The translations under genes and the position numbers were made by a program. Below, one piece after another: positions 9,132 to 17,160 of a stretch of 64,000 bases of DNA (position 1 is its first letter; the number at the start of each line of letters is the position of its first letter). Source of the DNA: Selenomonadaceae bacterium (GTDB lineage Bacteria; Bacillota; Negativicutes; Selenomonadales; Selenomonadaceae); assembly GCA_017549815.1 (NCBI GenBank), contig JAFYNH010000001.1:1-64000 (forward strand), given 5' to 3'. The notes under the pieces were generated by a model. The model worked only from the letters and a program-made list of their open reading frames with translations. It ran no database searches and had not been told where the DNA came from.

Positions 9132-10565
9132 TTGACTTTTTTTCAATGGATAAATCAGACGTTGAACTCGTCGCGGTCGCTGATTATATTTTTAATCTTC
9201 GCGGGATTTTTTTTCATAAGGACGACGTTATTGCCGCTTAGTCATGACGATTACGCCTATGCCTTTATTTGGGACGGAGCGCACGGCGGCAACTTGGAGC
9301 AAATGCAATTCGGTTCGCCCGAAGTAGAAACTCGGCAACGTGTCGAATCTTTAAGCGATATTTATCAATCAATGGAGTCGCATTATTTCACGTGGGGCGG
9401 AAGGATTTTCGCGCATGGACTCGCGCAGTTCTTTATCTGGCTGGGCAAACCAGTCTTCGACGTTGCCAATACAGTGATATTTATTTTCTTAGTGCTGACG
9501 ATAATAAATTTAGCGAACACGTGGCTAAAAATTTCGCGGACGGCGTTGTTGTGGATTTTCTTGAGTTTATTCTTGTTCTCGGCGGCGTCGCTAATGAGTT
9601 TATTCTGGTTGACAGGCTCTTGTAATTATATGTGGATGTCGTTCTTCCAATTATTTTTCGTGACGCCGTATGTAAAAGCATTGCGGACAGGCGAGGCGGG
9701 CAATTCGATTTTAAATTTCCTGCTGATGATATTATTAGGCTTGGCGGCGGGCTGGTCGAATGAGGCAGGCGCATTGGCGACGGTTTGTTTAACAATTTTT
9801 TTAGTCATCATGTGTAAAGCGCGGGGAGTTTTCAGAATTTGGATGATAGCGGGGCTTGTGTCGCTGATAATCGGTTGCGCGTTTATGATACTTGCGCCGG
9901 GTAATTTTGCGCGATTGGAATTTGCTCACCCGAATTTTCATTACACGGCGGCGATTTTCTTTGAACACTTAACAAACGGCTTTGACAGAGTGATTGCGGC
10001 AGATTTGCTTGCACTGATTCCGATGTTCATTTACTTTTTGCGTCGAAAGGCTGGGAGATTAAACACGCCCGAAATTTTAATGTTAGCGTTCACGACAGCG
10101 GGCTTGTTAGTTCCGACGGCAATGTTATTCTCGCCCGAATTCAATCTGCGCGTATCGATACCGTCTTTGGCATTTGTACTGGTTGCGTCGACGGGCGCGA
10201 TTTTGGAAATGGAGCGACAGCATTTGAAGTTGACGCTTAACTTGCCGAAAAAATTAATGCGCGGAATTTCGGTAGCTTTAACGTCGATTTTATTTGCATA
10301 CTTCGTGACGTTTATTTATGTCGATATTTCGATATTCAATGCGGCGCGGCGGCAAGTCCGATTTATTCAGCGAAACGCTCAAGCCGACCCTGTTCCTATG
10401 CCGCGAATGCCTATACGTCATCGCTTTGAAAAAGTTCACGGCGACCGAACGGCAGTTCCTTATCTGAATTTTTTCGCGGGCATTAACGAAAATCCGAATT
10501 TTTGTTTGAACATGTTGGTTGCGCAATATTACGGCGTCCGTCATGTTGTCGCCGCCAATGATTAA
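9132..10565 (+). CDS. Polytopic membrane protein, DUF6056-like (copy 2)
   Basis: A 477-residue paralog of the 6929 gene, also started by TTG behind TAAGGAGA. It keeps the same blocks: HDDYAYAFIWDGAHGGN, SHYFTWGGRIFAHG, WLTGSCNYMW and GWSNEAGALA, and the C-terminal tail ending in QYYGVRHVVAAND (copy 1 ends QYYGIKGIVAVND). The two differ throughout at many positions, so this is an old duplication. Twelve bases separate it from the sirtuin stop. Function is unknown; a membrane transferase is possible from the topology. Confidence 0.7.
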   Translation: MTFFQWINQTLNSSRSLIIFLIFAGFFFIRTTLLPLSHDDYAYAFIWDGAHGGNLEQMQFGSPEVETRQRVESLSDIYQSMESHYFTWGGRIFAHGLAQFFIWLGKPVFDVANTVIFIFLVLTIINLANTWLKISRTALLWIFLSLFLFSAASLMSLFWLTGSCNYMWMSFFQLFFVTPYVKALRTGEAGNSILNFLLMILLGLAAGWSNEAGALATVCLTIFLVIMCKARGVFRIWMIAGLVSLIIGCAFMILAPGNFARLEFAHPNFHYTAAIFFEHLTNGFDRVIAADLLALIPMFIYFLRRKAGRLNTPEILMLAFTTAGLLVPTAMLFSPEFNLRVSIPSLAFVLVASTGAILEMERQHLKLTLNLPKKLMRGISVALTSILFAYFVTFIYVDISIFNAARRQVRFIQRNAQADPVPMPRMPIRHRFEKVHGDRTAVPYLNFFAGINENPNFCLNMLVAQYYGVRHVVAAND

Positions 10566-10645
10566 ATTCAGGTACTAGTTATTAGGAACTAGGAGCTAGG
10601 AACTAGTTCCTACTGGTTCCTAATTCCTAAATCCTAATTCCTAAA
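10566..10645. repeat. Heptamer repeat tract, dyad type (TAGGAAC/TAGGAAT)
   Basis: The gap before the HIT gene is filled by 7-bp units: forward units (TAGGAAC, TAGGAGC) in the left half and their complements (TTCCTAA, TCCTAAT) in the right half. A single strand could therefore fold into a long hairpin. The HIT ribosome binding site AAAGGAGG follows immediately. Confidence 0.85.
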
Positions 10646-10657
10646 GGAGGTTTTAAA

Positions 10658-11005
10658 ATGGCTGATTGTATTTTTTGCAAGATTGCGGCGGGCGAAATTC
10701 CCGCGCAGAAGGTTTACGAGGACGATACTGTTATCGCGTTCAAAGACTTATCGCCCAAAGCTCCCGTCCACGTTTTGATTATCCCTAAAAAACATATTCA
10801 AAGCGTCGCGCAGTTTCAAACGGAAGATAAGGAACTCGCCGCGCACATTTTCGTTGACGTGGTGCCGAAACTCGCCGCTGATTTCGGAGTTGCCGACGCG
10901 GGTTTCCGCCTCATCATCAACACGGGCAAGGACGGCGGACAGACTGTTCCGCATTTGCATGTTCACTTCCTCGCCAAAAGAAAAATGACTTGGCCACCGG
11001 GTTGA
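10658..11005 (+). CDS. HIT-family nucleotide hydrolase (HinT-like)
   Basis: A 115-residue histidine-triad protein with CIFCKIAAGEIPA at the N-terminus and the triad HLHVHFLAKR near residue 99, ending in the family tail WPPG. These proteins hydrolyse adenosine phosphoramidates and acyl-AMPs. The ATG is 8 bases behind AAAGGAGG. It may be read from the upstream DUF6056/sirtuin operon through the repeat tract, as I see no clear separate promoter. Confidence 0.95.
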   Translation: MADCIFCKIAAGEIPAQKVYEDDTVIAFKDLSPKAPVHVLIIPKKHIQSVAQFQTEDKELAAHIFVDVVPKLAADFGVADAGFRLIINTGKDGGQTVPHLHVHFLAKRKMTWPPG

Positions 11006-11010
11006 AAAGC

Positions 11011-11085
11011 AATTAGGAACTAGGAACTAGTTGTTAGGAATTAGGGACTAGGGATTAATTGCGCATTACGCATTACGAATTACAT
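11011..11085. repeat. Heptamer repeat tract (TAGGAAC, TAGGGAC and CGCATTA types)
   Basis: Behind the HIT gene, units TAGGAAC, TAGGAAT and TAGGGAC are followed by a second class, CGCATTA-CGCATTA-CGAATTA. Both have a 7-bp period. The second class is the one that encodes the signal peptide at 44724-44751. Confidence 0.85.
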
Positions 11086-11088
11086 ATT

Positions 11089-11129
11089 AAAAAAAAACTC
11101 CCGTCAAACTTCGGCGGGAGAATTTTTTT
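11089..11129. terminator. Bidirectional rho-independent terminator between HIT gene and Dcu carrier
   Basis: Arms CTCCCG (11098-11103) and CGGGAG (11115-11120) are flanked by eight A on the left and seven T on the right. It can therefore stop transcription from both convergent genes. Confidence 0.88.
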
Positions 11130-11140
11130 GCAAAAGATTA

Positions 11141-12481
11141 TTACAAGACAAGATGCGCCATAACAAAGCCAACACAGCAACCGCTTATGACGCCGATTAA
11201 ACCGGGAATCATGAACGAATGATTCAAAATGTATTTGCCGATTCGCGTTGTGCCCGAACGGTCAAAGCCGATACAAGCAAGGTCGGAGGGATAAGTCGGC
11301 AGGAAGAAATAACCGTAACACGCGCTGATAAACGACATGATGATAACGGGATCCATACCGACACTTAAAGCCATTGGGAAGACGATAGCGATAGCTGCCG
11401 CCTGCGAGTTGACGAGCTTAGACGTAAGGAACGCGATAATTGCGAACGCCCAAGGATATTGAGCAACCGCATTACCTAAGAATTCTTTCAAAAACGCCAT
11501 GTGCGCTCCAAAGCAAGTATTAGCCATCCACGCGACGCCATAAACTGAAACCAGCGCGACGATACCAGATTTGAAAACTTGGCTGTTGCCAACGTCCTTA
11601 GCCTTGACTTTGCAGACGAACAGAATAATCGATGCGACGAGCAACATAACCATTTGGATAACCGCCGTCATTGAAATTGCCTTCATGTTGCCTTTAGCGT
11701 CGGGGAAATGCGGTAATAAGTCGGGGAAATTGCCTAGCGCGGCGATAACGATAATGCCCGCGAAGAAAATATACATTGCATGATAAAAGCTAGGCGGCAA
11801 TTCCTTATTCATCAAAGATTCGCTGTCGCCGTAAACGTATTTCTTATTCTCAGGGTCTTTAATGAATTCTTGAAAGCGTTCGTCCTTGTCAAGGTCTTTG
11901 CCGCGCTTATAACTCCAAAGAGCCGCAAAGAAAACGCCAAGTCCAGTTGCGGGCATAGCGACTGCCAAAATCTGCAAGACGGAATAATTATAACCCGCTG
12001 TAGCCATGAAACCAACGATAGAGACGATAGCGACCGAAACGGGCGACGCACAAATACCCATCTGCGACGCAACAGACGCAACCGCCATAGGACGTTCGGG
12101 GCGTATGTTCTGCTTAATCGCTATGTCGTAGATAATCGGAAACATTGTGTAGACGACGTGCCCCGTGCCGCATAAGACGGTTAGAAACCACGTTGTCAAC
12201 GGCGCGAGTATCGTAACATGTTTAGGATTATTGCGCAGGAATTTTTCGGCGTACTTGAGCATAACGGTTAAGCCGCCCGAAGTTTGAAGGAAACCCGCGC
12301 AGGTTACGACAGCCAAGATTGTCAACATAACGTCAATAGGCGGAGTGCCGGGCTTGTAGCCGAATACGAATGTAAAAATTACGAGACCAATACCGCTTAT
12401 GACGGCTAGCCCGATACCGCCGTGTCGCACGCCGATTATCAAACACGCCAGCAACACTAGGAATCCTAAAAACATCTCCAT
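11141..12481 (-). CDS. dcuB: Anaerobic C4-dicarboxylate transporter, DcuA/DcuB family
   Basis: A 446-residue protein with about twelve hydrophobic segments. Family blocks include GYKPGTPPIDVML, LCGTGHVVYTMFPIIYD, NIRPERPMAVASVASQMG and the loop RGKDLDKDE. These agree with E. coli DcuB closely enough for a confident family call; whether it is DcuA-like or DcuB-like is less certain. The family exchanges fumarate, malate, aspartate and succinate in anaerobes. The ATG follows GAGGTGA. It stands alone between two terminators, with the MerR gene upstream on the same strand. Confidence 0.9.
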   Translation of the reverse strand: MEMFLGFLVLLACLIIGVRHGGIGLAVISGIGLVIFTFVFGYKPGTPPIDVMLTILAVVTCAGFLQTSGGLTVMLKYAEKFLRNNPKHVTILAPLTTWFLTVLCGTGHVVYTMFPIIYDIAIKQNIRPERPMAVASVASQMGICASPVSVAIVSIVGFMATAGYNYSVLQILAVAMPATGLGVFFAALWSYKRGKDLDKDERFQEFIKDPENKKYVYGDSESLMNKELPPSFYHAMYIFFAGIIVIAALGNFPDLLPHFPDAKGNMKAISMTAVIQMVMLLVASIILFVCKVKAKDVGNSQVFKSGIVALVSVYGVAWMANTCFGAHMAFLKEFLGNAVAQYPWAFAIIAFLTSKLVNSQAAAIAIVFPMALSVGMDPVIIMSFISACYGYFFLPTYPSDLACIGFDRSGTTRIGKYILNHSFMIPGLIGVISGCCVGFVMAHLVL

Positions 12482-12579
12482 AAAAATTCACCTCTTCCAA
12501 TAAAATTTTTAATTGCGTCGCAAAGTTATTCGTTGTAGCAAAGGTATTTCCTGCAATATAGAATACATTTATCTTGGAA

Positions 12580-12612
12580 TAAAAAAGCCCCGCCTTAGCG
12601 AGACTGCTAAAA
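12580..12612 (-). terminator. Rho-independent terminator of the MerR gene
   Basis: On the minus strand an 8-bp stem (AGTCTCGC with GCGGGGCT, including two G-T pairs) closes a 4-base loop and is followed by six T. It lies just behind the MerR stop. Confidence 0.8.
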
Positions 12613-12615
12613 AAA

Positions 12616-12975
12616 TTATTTATTCTTCGGGAGCCATTCCTCGTAATGTTCAATTTTGTAGTTGAGTAATTCAATCGTCGTGCGCAGTTGTTCGGCTTGC
12701 GCCAAAAGTTTTGCGCGTTGCTCCAACAAAATATTTTTGCGCCGCTCCATTCCCTTATCTGCTTGGACGAGCGCGACATATTCAATCAGCGGCTCAATCT
12801 GAACGCCCGCGCTCCTCATGCACTTTACTAACGAAACCCAGTTGCAAGCTTTTTCGTCGTAATCACGGATACCGTTTTTTCTGCGCGGCACGGGCGGAAT
12901 CAAGCCGATTCGTTCGTAGTATCTTAAAGTGTCCGTCGTTATGCCGTATTTTTGGCTGACTTCGCTAATGGTCAT
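12616..12975 (-). CDS. MerR-family transcriptional regulator
   Basis: A 119-residue protein starting at ATG 12975 behind GGAGG. The N-terminus is a MerR winged helix (ISEVSQKYGITTDTLRYYE, then RIGLIPP and RDYDEK), followed by a leucine-rich dimerisation helix from about residue 75. There is no cysteine pair of the metal-sensing type near the C-terminus; it resembles the small YyaN/AdhR-like group, whose inducers are mostly unknown. A promoter with the MerR-type 19-bp spacer lies directly upstream, which argues for autoregulation. Confidence 0.92.
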   Translation of the reverse strand: MTISEVSQKYGITTDTLRYYERIGLIPPVPRRKNGIRDYDEKACNWVSLVKCMRSAGVQIEPLIEYVALVQADKGMERRKNILLEQRAKLLAQAEQLRTTIELLNYKIEHYEEWLPKNK

Positions 12976-13010
12976 CAAACATTCCTCCGACCTAAAAATT
13001 TATCGCCGCG

Positions 13011-13041
13011 ATTGTATCAGATTAAGTTTACTTTAAGTCAA
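13011..13041 (-). promoter_or_regulatory. MerR-type promoter with 19-bp spacer
   Basis: On the minus strand TTGACT (13036-13041) and TACAAT (13011-13016) are separated by exactly 19 bases, the over-long spacing that MerR proteins correct by untwisting DNA. The spacer holds an imperfect inverted repeat (CTTAAAGT...ACTTAA), a plausible operator. It lies 36 bases before the MerR start, so autoregulation is likely. Confidence 0.75.
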
Positions 13042-13049
13042 TGCAAAAT

Positions 13050-13835
13050 TTATATCGTCGTGAAAAAATCTTTAGCGGTTGTATCCTCGATAATTTCAAC
13101 GCCGAAATTTTTAAGTTCGTCTCTAAGATAATCGGCGAGCACGTGAACAATCGGGAACTCTGTCGCGAAATGCCCCGCGTCCACGACATGAATTTTATTT
13201 TCGACGGCGGCTTGAGCCTCGTGATATTTAACGTCGCCCGTTACAAACGCTTGAGCACCGAAAAATTTTGCTTTCTGAATGAACTCCGCACCTGCGCCGC
13301 CGCAAAGCCCGACCTTTTTAATCTTGAAGTCGCCCGCGCAGATTAATCGAACGTTTTCGACGTTTAGAACTTTTTTAACGTGGCGGGCAAAATCTTCGGC
13401 AGTCATAGGCGTTTCGAGTGTGCCGATTCTGCCCAATGAAAATTCTTCGTCGCCGAAATTTTTAACGTCAACCAGTCCGATTTTCTCTGCCAAAATATCG
13501 TTGACGCCGCCCGCCGCAATGTCTAAATTTGTATGCGCCGCGAAGACTGCCAGATTATTTTTTATAAGGCGATTTATTTTGTTGCCGAGCGGTAAGTCGA
13601 AGCGGACATTTTTTATCGCACGGAAAATCAGCGGATGATGCGCAACAATTATCTGTGCGTCAAGCTCAATCGCTTTAGAAATATTTTCGTCAAGCACGTC
13701 GAGGCAGACGAATATTTTTTTGACGCTTGCCGATGGGTCGCCGATTAAAAGCCCGGGATTATCCCATTCTTCGGCTAATTTTTTGGGAGCCAAGCGATTA
13801 ACGGCGTCCGCTACGGTTTGAACTGTACATTTCAT
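13050..13835 (-). CDS. Nif3-like dinuclear metal centre protein (DUF34/YqfO family)
   Basis: About 261 residues, starting at ATG 13835 behind AAAGGAG. Metal-ligand blocks of the family are present: EEWDNPGLLIGD near residue 25, VAHHPLIF near 65, AHTNLDIA near 100 and the C-terminal DAGHFATEFP. The protein forms a hexameric ring with two metals per subunit. It is often annotated as GTP cyclohydrolase I type 2, but the cellular role is unsettled. It follows precorrin-6A reductase with a repeat tract in between. Confidence 0.88.
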   Translation of the reverse strand: MKCTVQTVADAVNRLAPKKLAEEWDNPGLLIGDPSASVKKIFVCLDVLDENISKAIELDAQIIVAHHPLIFRAIKNVRFDLPLGNKINRLIKNNLAVFAAHTNLDIAAGGVNDILAEKIGLVDVKNFGDEEFSLGRIGTLETPMTAEDFARHVKKVLNVENVRLICAGDFKIKKVGLCGGAGAEFIQKAKFFGAQAFVTGDVKYHEAQAAVENKIHVVDAGHFATEFPIVHVLADYLRDELKNFGVEIIEDTTAKDFFTTI

Positions 13836-13857
13836 AAATTGTTCTCCTTTGCTAGCT

Positions 13858-13916
13858 TTAAGCATTAAGCATTAAGCTTTCAGACTGACCACTTTTCTCT
13901 GATCACTGACCACTTT
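13858..13916. repeat. Heptamer repeat tract (TTAAGCA and TGACCAC types)
   Basis: Units TTAAGCA-TTAAGCA-TTAAGCT are followed by TGACCAC-TTTTCTC-TGATCAC-TGACCAC, all in a 7-bp period. The tract covers the end of the precorrin-6A reductase gene, including its stop codon, and the gap before the Nif3-like gene. Confidence 0.75.
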
Positions 13917-14657
13917 TAAAACTTCGTCGAAGGTCGCGGCTAAGTTCGGATAAGAAATTTTCGGGCGATTAATCATGACGACGGGCAAGTTTAAAATCTG
14001 CGCGGCTTGAATTTTTGTATCTGCGCCTCCGATTGCCCCGCTGTTCTTCGTAACGATAACTTCCGCGCCTGCGTGTTTGAAAAGTTCGACGTTCAGCTCC
14101 GTCGAGAAAGCTCCTTGCATTGCAACGATTTGTTTAGGCGACAAGCCCAAAGCCTCGCATTGCGATAAAACTTCGGAGGTCGGTAAAACTCGCACGGTTA
14201 AATTGCTGTCCTTAAGCAAGTCAACAAAAATTTTCAAGTTCCGACTGCCCGTTGTCAGATAAATATTTTTACCCAGCTCCGCTGCTTTAACTGCCGCCGC
14301 CTCGTAGCTGTCGACCGTAAAAATTTTTTCGTAAGCAAAATTAATCTCGGCGCGTTCATAGCGGATATAAATAATCTGCGCGGCGTGAGCGGCTTCAATA
14401 GCATTGGCGGAAATATTTTTAGCGTAAGGGTGGCTCGCGTCAACCAGAAATTTAAAATCGCCTTCGCGCAAAATTTTTTCCAACTCATCCTTATCGAGCG
14501 GCTTGTCATTAATTTTAATCCTCGCGCAGGTCTCCAAAAGTTTCCGCCCGTAATCGCTGACAACCGACGCCGTCACGTCAAAACTTTTCTCTGATAAAAA
14601 TTCCGCGAGTTTACGTCCGTCCTCCGTGCCCGCTATTAAAAAAATCTTCCCGTTCAT
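13872..14657 (-). CDS. cbiJ: Precorrin-6A/cobalt-precorrin-6A reductase
   Basis: About 261 residues, starting at ATG 14657 behind AAGGTGAT. Family features are the N-terminal IFLIAGTEDGRKLAE, VDASHPYA near residue 80, TTGSRNLKIF near 140 and TKNSGAIGGADTKIQAA near 205. The enzyme reduces the macrocycle during corrin ring synthesis. No other cobalamin genes adjoin it. The last dozen residues (VVSDQRKVVSLKA) are encoded by the heptamer tract and look like a tail added by the repeat rather than conserved sequence. Confidence 0.9.
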   Translation of the reverse strand: MNGKIFLIAGTEDGRKLAEFLSEKSFDVTASVVSDYGRKLLETCARIKINDKPLDKDELEKILREGDFKFLVDASHPYAKNISANAIEAAHAAQIIYIRYERAEINFAYEKIFTVDSYEAAAVKAAELGKNIYLTTGSRNLKIFVDLLKDSNLTVRVLPTSEVLSQCEALGLSPKQIVAMQGAFSTELNVELFKHAGAEVIVTKNSGAIGGADTKIQAAQILNLPVVMINRPKISYPNLAATFDEVLKVVSDQRKVVSLKA

Positions 14658-14661
14658 GAAA

Positions 14662-15972
14662 TCACCTTGCATTAAAAATCGGCGGCGTCAAATTCCTGTC
14701 AATAATCAATCGCTCAATCGCATTAATTACTTGGCGCGGATGAATTTTTTTCTGACACTCAAGCTCCCGCGCAGTTCCGTTGTGATAAGGACAAATAACT
14801 TTCCCAATAAAATTGACGCGAACATCAGTAAGGCAACCATTGCAGACAAGTCGATTTGCCACGCGGTAGGGCGTATAAAATTCAAACCAATCTTGAGTAA
14901 AACCGCAAATCATCACGACGGGACAATCAACCGCATTTGCAACCCACGCCAAACCGCTCGACAGCCCAACAAAAAATTCGGCGTTATAAAGCATGTTCGC
15001 CCGCTCCATAATCGAAAAGTCGCCCGTAAAATCTTCCGCGCCGTCGGGCTTGCAAATCGTCATGCCGTCCGAAGTTTCTTCCGCCTTTTTGTCAATGCAA
15101 AAGACACGGTAGCCGAGACTTTTAAGATAATCAACGACAATGTCCCAACCTTTCGGATAAAGCCAAGTTTTTCGCGCAGAAGACGCTTGAACACCTATGC
15201 AAACATAAGGTTCGCTCGTGACTGGCGGTGTAATCGGCTTGAATATCGGCTTTGCAGGTAAAGTTTCCAACTTTAAAATCGCGCCGCCTGCCCGCTCCAT
15301 TGGCATGTTACGAATATCCATTGGCACCGTCAAACAATCTGCCATCATCATCTCTGGATAATACGTTGCGTAAGTTTTGAAATTTATCTTGTCGACTTGC
15401 GGAAAGTCGGGATAAAGATGAGCTACGAACTCGCACATATAATCTGGTAAACAAATCGACAGCTCGCAATGATGACGCCGTTTAAATTCCCTTGCGAACG
15501 GCAATAAAGCAATTAAATCGCCCATCGCGCTCTGTCGGAAGGCAAGCAAAACTTTTTGCCCTTCCAAATTCAGCGTGTGTTCAAAAACTTTTGAGTCGTC
15601 AAGAAAAATTTCCACGCGCCAACGAATAAAATATTGCTCAACGGAAAGCAATCTACCGCCCGAAATGTACTTGTCGAAAAAAATTTCATCTGTATCTGCG
15701 TCGCTAATCACCACGTGAAAATTTCCTTCAGGCACGTCAAGCCGCAAGCCAAAATTAAAATCCAAGCGCAAGCCGTCAATGTTCGTCTCGCCGTAAATCT
15801 TTGAATCGATAACTTCTTGCGGAACTTTAAACAAGCCCTTTACATGTGAAAGAAAAAATCTTTGATCAAAATCTTCCTGAGTTTCGTCGCTACTTTTCTC
15901 TTTTTCCATGATTGTGCGATAAACTTTCCTATAGTCCTCAATGTTTTTCGCGCAGAAAAAATGTTTCCTCAT
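14662..15972 (-). CDS. Autotransporter heptosyltransferase, TibC/BAHT family (GT9-like)
   Basis: A 436-residue protein. The C-terminal half is GT-B/GT9-like: FRQSAMGDLIALLPF near residue 160, VGVQASSARKTWLYPKGW-type donor-site block near 280, and GLSSGLAWVANAVDCPV near 355. The Cys-rich tail (VCNGC, then VICPYH and LECQKK) matches the iron-binding finger of TibC-like enzymes. Those transfer heptose from ADP-heptose onto serines of autotransporter passengers. Two autotransporters lie just upstream on the same strand at 19-31 kb, which supports this role. A lipopolysaccharide heptosyltransferase is the alternative but would lack the Cys tail. Confidence 0.8.
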   Translation of the reverse strand: MRKHFFCAKNIEDYRKVYRTIMEKEKSSDETQEDFDQRFFLSHVKGLFKVPQEVIDSKIYGETNIDGLRLDFNFGLRLDVPEGNFHVVISDADTDEIFFDKYISGGRLLSVEQYFIRWRVEIFLDDSKVFEHTLNLEGQKVLLAFRQSAMGDLIALLPFAREFKRRHHCELSICLPDYMCEFVAHLYPDFPQVDKINFKTYATYYPEMMMADCLTVPMDIRNMPMERAGGAILKLETLPAKPIFKPITPPVTSEPYVCIGVQASSARKTWLYPKGWDIVVDYLKSLGYRVFCIDKKAEETSDGMTICKPDGAEDFTGDFSIMERANMLYNAEFFVGLSSGLAWVANAVDCPVVMICGFTQDWFEFYTPYRVANRLVCNGCLTDVRVNFIGKVICPYHNGTARELECQKKIHPRQVINAIERLIIDRNLTPPIFNAR

Positions 15973-15983
15973 AAAAAAATCTC

Positions 15984-16721
15984 CTAAAGTAAGTTGATAA
16001 ATTTATGCGTCTGAGGAATAACTCGGACGTTTTTTAGATTGCGGAGGGCGGCGGCTTGCAACGATAAAATTTTCTCTGCCGACGCCACGCAGATTCTACC
16101 TATGGGCGTCACGGGTTGCAAGATTAATAAAATTTCCTCGTCGACCGCCGCGATTAAATCGACTGCCGATAAAAATTCTTCCAGCGTTGTTTCGCCCGTT
16201 ATTACAATCTTAACGTATAAATCCTTTCCTTGCGCAACTCGCAGAAATTTTTCGTGCAAGTCAAAAAGATTTTTCCCTACGACGCTCGGCAACTTTATAT
16301 CCATGCTGACAATATCAATCGCGTCCGAAATTTTTTCAAACTCTTTGTAAAGCGTGCCGTTCGTTTCCAAAAAAACTTTCATGCCGAAATTTTTTATCGC
16401 GCTAGAAATTTCTTTGATGAATTGCCAATGCAAAAGCGGTTCGCCGCCCGTAAAACTTACCGCTTGCGTCGGAACATCGCCGCCTAAATTATTTATAATC
16501 TCCACGACCTGCGCGGCGTCAAGAGGATTTTTCTCGTCACGGAAAATCATCGAACCAGCCGCCGTCTCGACCTTGCAAAAATCTGCGCGGGCAAAATTCG
16601 TGTCGCAATACGCGCAGTTCAAATTGCAATCTGCGAACCGTACAAAAATTTGCCGGCAACCTAAATATTTTCCTTCGCCCTGCACCGACAAAAAAATTTC
16701 TAAAATGTTCGCCTTACTCAT
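15984..16721 (-). CDS. queE: 7-carboxy-7-deazaguanine synthase (radical SAM)
   Basis: A 245-residue radical SAM enzyme. It begins with the QueE signature ILEIFLSVQGEGKYLG and the cluster motif CNLNCAYC, followed by SFTGGEPLLH. It converts 6-carboxy-tetrahydropterin to 7-carboxy-7-deazaguanine in queuosine synthesis. Its ATG lies inside the last codons of queD (8-base overlap), so the two are translationally coupled in pathway order. queC is not in the window. Confidence 0.95.
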   Translation of the reverse strand: MSKANILEIFLSVQGEGKYLGCRQIFVRFADCNLNCAYCDTNFARADFCKVETAAGSMIFRDEKNPLDAAQVVEIINNLGGDVPTQAVSFTGGEPLLHWQFIKEISSAIKNFGMKVFLETNGTLYKEFEKISDAIDIVSMDIKLPSVVGKNLFDLHEKFLRVAQGKDLYVKIVITGETTLEEFLSAVDLIAAVDEEILLILQPVTPIGRICVASAEKILSLQAAALRNLKNVRVIPQTHKFINLL

Positions 16722-17085
16722 AATAGGTCACGCAGGAATTCGGGCTTTCAAAAACTCTGACGGCATAAAGTTTCGCCGAACCGTTGAAAATTTCACTCGC
16801 CGCAAGTTGTTCAAAAATTTTACGCGCAAGATTCTCCGCCGTCGGATTTTCTTCAGCAAACGTCGCCAATTCATTCAAAAATCTGTGATCCAATTCGTCC
16901 AAAACTCTGTTAAGCTCCGCCTTCAAAATCTTAAAGTCAATCAGCATTCCGAGTTTGTCAAGCTCCGTGCCACGAACGATAACCTCAACGCTCCAATTAT
17001 GCCCGTGCAATCGCGAACACTTACCCGCGTAGCCGTCAATGAAATGCGCCGCCTCAAATGCCGAACGTACCGTTAATTCATACAA
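16714..17085 (-). CDS. queD: 6-carboxy-5,6,7,8-tetrahydropterin synthase
   Basis: About 123 residues. The likely start is TTG at 17085, 8 bases behind AAGGAGG. The zinc-binding histidines appear in FEAAHFIDG and RLHGHNW; the catalytic Cys is in GKCSRLHGH and ELDHRFLN is also conserved. It makes the QueE substrate from dihydroneopterin triphosphate and overlaps queE. Confidence 0.95.
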   Translation of the reverse strand: MYELTVRSAFEAAHFIDGYAGKCSRLHGHNWSVEVIVRGTELDKLGMLIDFKILKAELNRVLDELDHRFLNELATFAEENPTAENLARKIFEQLAASEIFNGSAKLYAVRVFESPNSCVTYYE

Positions 17086-17106
17086 AATCTTTTCCTCCTT
17101 ACATAA

Positions 17107-17144
17107 CAAAAAAACTCCGCGTAATTATAACACAGAGTTTTTTT
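17107..17144. terminator. Bidirectional terminator hairpin between the surface locus and queD
   Basis: An 8-bp stem with two G-T pairs (17114-17121 and 17131-17138) is flanked by A and T runs on both sides. On the minus strand it separates the end of the 14-kb surface locus from queD-queE. A TATAAT-like box inside the loop could serve queD, but no good -35 is visible. Confidence 0.6.
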
Positions 17145-17160
17145 ATTCTAAAGCCAGTCT

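Noticed and set aside
10566..11085. Heptamer tracts as a CRISPR array
   Set aside because: Units are 7 bp, contiguous and without unique spacers; no cas genes are present.
14662..15972. Ordinary lipopolysaccharide heptosyltransferase (WaaC/WaaF)
   Set aside because: The four-Cys C-terminal finger and long N-terminal domain fit the TibC group better; not fully excluded.
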